64,000 bases of DNA from Hevea brasiliensis (taxonomy: Eukaryota > Streptophyta > Magnoliopsida > Malpighiales > Euphorbiaceae): assembly GCF_030052815.1 (NCBI RefSeq), contig NC_079505.1, positions 5,474,265 to 5,538,264 of the forward strand, written 5' to 3'. Below, piece after piece: positions 60,301-64,000 of this stretch. Every line of letters begins with the position of its first letter. The first letter of the stretch is position 1. The notes under the pieces are model-generated. The model was not told the DNA's origin. It saw nothing but the letters and a program-made list of their open reading frames with translations, and ran no database searches. The position numbers and the translations under genes are program-made.

Positions 60301-62013
60301 ATGGGGAGAAGTGCTACATCTACACAGATCTTAAGAGTTTGAAATATCTGGGCTCTCAGAAGGAGTTGAATTTGAGACAGAGGAGATTGTTAGAGTTGAT
60401 AAAAGACTATGATTTTCTGATAGACTATCAGCCAGGAAAAGCTAATGTGGTGGCTGACGCCTTAAGTCGCAAGACTATGGCAAGTCTACGGGTTACTCCT
60501 TTGTCTATGGTACATGAGTTGAGATCATTACATGCCAGCTTAGAGATTAATGATGAGGGCAAACAGCAGTTGCACAGTATGTACAGCCAGTGTTGATTGA
60601 TCAGATCAGAATGGCTGCTCAGAATGATCAGAAGTATCAGAAGCTATTAGAAGAAATCCGGCAGGGCAAGAAACCAGAATTCTCAATAAGAGATGACAGT
60701 CTACTACTTCACCAGGGCAGAATGTGCGTTCATAATGACGTTGACTTAAAACAGATCATTTTGAAGGAAGCACATGAGTCTTCTTTTGCTATGCACCCTA
60801 GTGGCACAAAAATGTATAGAGGGCTAAAGGAGTATTACTGGTGGATGGGTATGAAAAGAGATGTGACAGAATTTGTTTCCAAATGCCTAACTTGTCAGCA
60901 AGTGAAGGCAGAGCATCAAGTACCAGCTGGTTTGTTACATCCACTACCAGTACCGGAATGGAAATGGGAGAGAATAACTATGGATTTTGTGGTGGGACTT
61001 CCGAGGACACAGAAGAGTCATGATGCAGTATGGGTCATTATTGACAGACTGACCAAGTCTGCTCATTTTCTGCTACTCTGGATAGACTACAGTTTAGAAA
61101 GATTAGCCAAGTTGTATATTGATGAGATAGTAAGACTGCATGGAGTGCCAGTATCCATCGTATCAGACAGAGATCCTAGGTTCACTTCTAAATTCTGGGG
61201 TAGTCTTCAGAGAGCCCTAGGAACTAGATTGAACTTTAGTATGGCATTCCACCCACAGACAGATGGCCAGTCTGAAAAGGTAATTCAGATCTTGGAGGAC
61301 ATGCTATGGGCTTGTGTGATTGAGTTTGAGGGCAGTTGGGATACACACTTGCCTTTGATTGAGTTTGCTTACAACAACAGCTACCAATCAAGCATTGGGA
61401 TGCCTCCATATGAAGCTTTATATGGCAGAAAGTGCAGAACTCCCCTGTGTTGGGATGAAGTAGGTGAAAGGAAGATGATTGGGCCCGAAATTGTTCAGCA
61501 GACCGAGGAGAAGATCAGGGTGATCAGAGATCGACTTAAGACTGCATCAGACCGTCAGAAGTCCTATATTGATTTGAAGAGAAGGGATATTGAGTATACA
61601 GTGGGTGAGAAAGTATTCCTCAAGGTTTCCCCTAGGAAAAGAATTATGAGATTCAGCGAAAAGAATTATGATTATCGGGGCCATATGAGATTCTGGAGAG
61701 AGTGGGTCCTTTAGCATATCGTTTGGCACTACCTTCAGAGTTAGAGAAGATACATAATGCCTTTCATGTGTCCATGTTGAGGAGGTATCGATCAGACCCA
61801 TCTCATGTACTACCAATAGAAGAAATTGAAGTGAATCCAGACCTTACATATGAGGAAGAACCCATAGAGATTCTGGCTTATGAGGTGAAGCAGCTACGGA
61901 GCAAATAGATACCATTAGTGAAAGTGCTGTGGAACCATCATTCAGGTCAGGAGACTACTTGGGAACGAAAGGAGGACATGAGGAGACAGCACCCACAACT
62001 ATTCAGAGATTGA
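57367..62013 (+). pseudogene. gag-pol of the chromovirus, disrupted
   Basis: Domains in order: gag capsid region (57600-57870); CCHC knuckle [14 protein letters not shown] (58387-58428); aspartic protease with DPGSTHSY (about 58691); reverse transcriptase with MPFGLTNAP (59606-59632) and FIDDILVY (about 59695-59718); RNase H with YSDAS (about 60135) and ADALSRK; integrase with zinc-binding region (60770-60900) and HPQTDGQSE; and a chromodomain-like tail (VKVLWNHHSGQETTWE). In-frame TAG codons lie at 57871, 58078, 60051 and 61906. Frameshifts lie near 59640, 60580 and 61660. The domain order and tail place it with Tekay/Del chromoviruses. It is an inactive copy. Confidence 0.92.
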
Positions 62014-62059
62014 TACTAGGTAAAATTTTGAGACGAAATTTATTTAAGAGGGGGAGAAT

Positions 62060-62756
62060 TGTAACACCCCTATTTGTATAGCCTGGTATATTTCACTATT
62101 CCGGTGACCGGTATCGGTTCGGATAATTAAGAGGATTAGAACCATGTCTAAGGCAACTAGATATGCCCTGAACACAAATAATTAGTAATTGTCAATTAGT
62201 TAAGTATAAATAAGAAAAACAGAACATAAGAGGTTAAATGAGCCGAGAGTCACAGCGATGGGTAACCTTCTCGGGAAGGACTGCGAGGTCGATTTAAACT
62301 CAAATTTTGAACTGTAAAATATGATGCTGCGGTCCTTAGGACTATTGCGAACATAGTGAAAAAGAGAAAATCACAAAAAAGAATTGTTAAGCCGGTCAAA
62401 TAATTAGGTCAGGAATCCGTAAGAAATATTGAATTATTTATAAACCAGGTCGAACCAGCGAGGGGTAATTTGGTTAATTGACCTCTAGAGCTGACTCCTG
62501 ACCTAACTGTCAAATAAAATCGGAGAAAAAAAAATTTTGGGATCAATAATTAAATTAAAGAACTAAAGAAAAATAAATGAAAAAGGAAAAAAGAAAAAAA
62601 GTTGAAAAAGTGAAAAAGTTTATTACATCATGCATGATGCAATAAACTTAATAATTAAAATTTTGAAATTATTGGATAATTGTGAATTAAATTAGATTAA
62701 AAACACATAAAAAAAATAAAAAATAAAACTCATTCTTCTTCGTCTTGTTGCCGTAA

Positions 62757-62813
<57 letters not shown>

Positions 62814-64000
62814 ACTCCATGGAAGCACTAAACCAAGCTCCATAAACCCTAAATCCCACCATAGAAACCTTACTCTCCATTATTAAATCTTGTATTTAGA
62901 CCTTGATAAGGAGCTTGACAACAAAAAGAAAAAGAAAGGAAGAAGTTTTGAGAGGTGAAAAATTCTACTCACTTAAGGTTAGTATTCTTCCTTCATTCTC
63001 TCTTTGAATTTATGTTTAAGTATCTAAGTTACACTTGGAATTAACAAAAAAGAGAATAAAATCAAGCATGGTGGACCAAATAGAAATTCGGCCAGCCTAT
63101 GTGGGGGTATGATTTGCATGAGTTTGATTAAATTAAAGGTGAACATGAGCTTGAATGAGCTGAGTGATTATGTTTATATGCTTTGATTTAGTAAAATGTA
63201 ACAATTTGTGAGTTAGGGTTTTGGACCTAGGGTTTAGGAAATAAAATTTTGAGAATTTAGTCAAATGGTGTGTTTGACCTTGTTTGAGCTGAAAAATGGT
63301 CATGTATGACCAATTGTGGTGTGTTGGAAGTGTTGGAACCAAATGAAAATGCGGATTGGTTATGGACATTCTACAGGTAGCATGACTAAGGTCCCTTTCA
63401 GGGACCAAAATTAAAAATTTACCAACCTAATTGGTGTGAGGCCAATTGAGAATGAAACTAGACACAAAATGACATATTTTTCATTTAGGAATCATGCCCA
63501 GAAAGTGACTATAGCATAGTGAACAAATTGTCCAAATCCGGATTAGGCAAACTGACTTGTACAAAAATGATCAAATGAACAGTGTTTGTTCATTTGGTCA
63601 TAACTTGGGCTAGGCAAGTCTAAATGATCTGAACTTTTACCAGTAGAAAGCTGAAACATAGCCCTACAACTTTCATGAAGAACACAAGTCCAAATTATGC
63701 CCTTAACTAAGTCATTTAGCAACCCAAAATTAGTGACCTAAAACTGCTAGAACCAAATTAGTGCCCAGAAAATCTGGGTTAGACCAATCCGACCAGCCAT
63801 GTTCAAATGGCTATAACTTGAGCTACAAAACTCCAATTGAAAGTGATTCAAAAAGAGAAATAAAGTTAAGATAATAAGGAACAATTTCTATTAAGAAAAC
63901 TTAGCCAAATTCTAACAACAACATGGCCAATGGAATAGTGCAAAACAGGACACCAAAACTAAAAATTTGCAATTTTGCCTAAAAGACTTAAAATTTGAGA
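62060..64000 (+). repeat. 3' LTR of the chromovirus (cut by the window end)
   Basis: It begins TGTAACACCCC after AGAGGGGGAGAAT and is colinear with the 5' LTR, with scattered substitutions and small indels. It runs off the window. Confidence 0.9.
62760..62808. repeat. (CT)n microsatellite in the 3' LTR
   Basis: 49 bp of CT repeat. Read on the other strand it creates an artificial Arg-Glu repeat frame, which is not a gene. Confidence 0.95.

Larger units (their letters stand above)
53636..64000 (+). mobile_element. Tekay/Del-type Ty3/gypsy chromovirus, runs past the window end
   Basis: The order is 5' LTR (53636-57178), primer-binding site (57187), gag-pol with chromodomain (57367-62013), purine tract AGAGGGGGAGAA and 3' LTR (62060 onward). 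Both LTRs begin TGTAACACCCCTATTTGTAT. The 5 bp before the element are GTATG, and the partner lies outside the window. The coding region carries several stops and frameshifts, so it cannot be autonomous now. Confidence 0.92.

Noticed and set aside
62692..62880. Minus-strand frame with an Arg-Glu repeat
   Set aside because: It is produced by the (CT)n microsatellite of the LTR and has no supporting context.
1..64000. CRISPR arrays, bacterial operons, tRNA or rRNA genes
   Set aside because: The direct repeats present are transposon, LRR or promoter-unit repeats. I saw no tRNA cloverleaf or rRNA sequence, and the genes are plant nuclear in type.

Overview
The window is plant nuclear DNA. It is AT-rich and intron-containing, and holds a tandem family of plant-type leucine-rich-repeat receptor kinases set in LTR retrotransposons and small DNA transposons of typical plant kinds. 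A woody eudicot, perhaps Euphorbiaceae, is my guess, but nothing in the sequence proves the species.

The host genes form a cluster of MIK2-like (LRR subfamily XII) receptor kinases, all on the + strand. From left to right they are: P0, a kinase-only fragment split by a retrotransposon (684-3377); gene A, intact, 1076 aa (9563-12875); gene B, one frameshift in the kinase (16416-19648); gene C, several breaks and an expanded LRR region (26997-30727); and gene D, intact, 1050 aa (47397-50631). All five keep the same 82-nt intron inside the kinase activation segment. A sixth copy seems to have been lost: upstream flank (to 35792) and downstream flank (from 44033) are both present, but 8.2 kb of retrotransposon stands where the gene should be.

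The repeat unit includes long flanks. Upstream of A and C there is a 263-bp tandem array whose unit resembles the sequence just before the TATA box. Downstream of A, B and C two nested foldback elements with 10-bp target duplications recur. Behind B, behind C and before D sits a hAT-like MITE that always lies at the target AAGTCTAG. Gene D alone has a Harbinger-like element in its promoter.

The rest is retroelement: an LTR element inside P0 (1014-2792); a decayed Ty1/copia element containing a solo LTR (3666-6575 with 4142-5465); a nest of two Ty3/gypsy families with minus-strand LTRs facing a plus-strand integrase plus 3' LTR (35793-44032); another minus-strand LTR behind gene D (50867-52272); and a nearly complete but mutated Tekay/Del-type chromovirus with LTRs of about 3.5 kb (53636 to beyond the window end).

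A and D could be working cell-surface receptors. B and C would at best give receptors cut off in mid-kinase. Exchange of segments between copies is visible directly, so the cluster looks like an actively reshuffling receptor locus.
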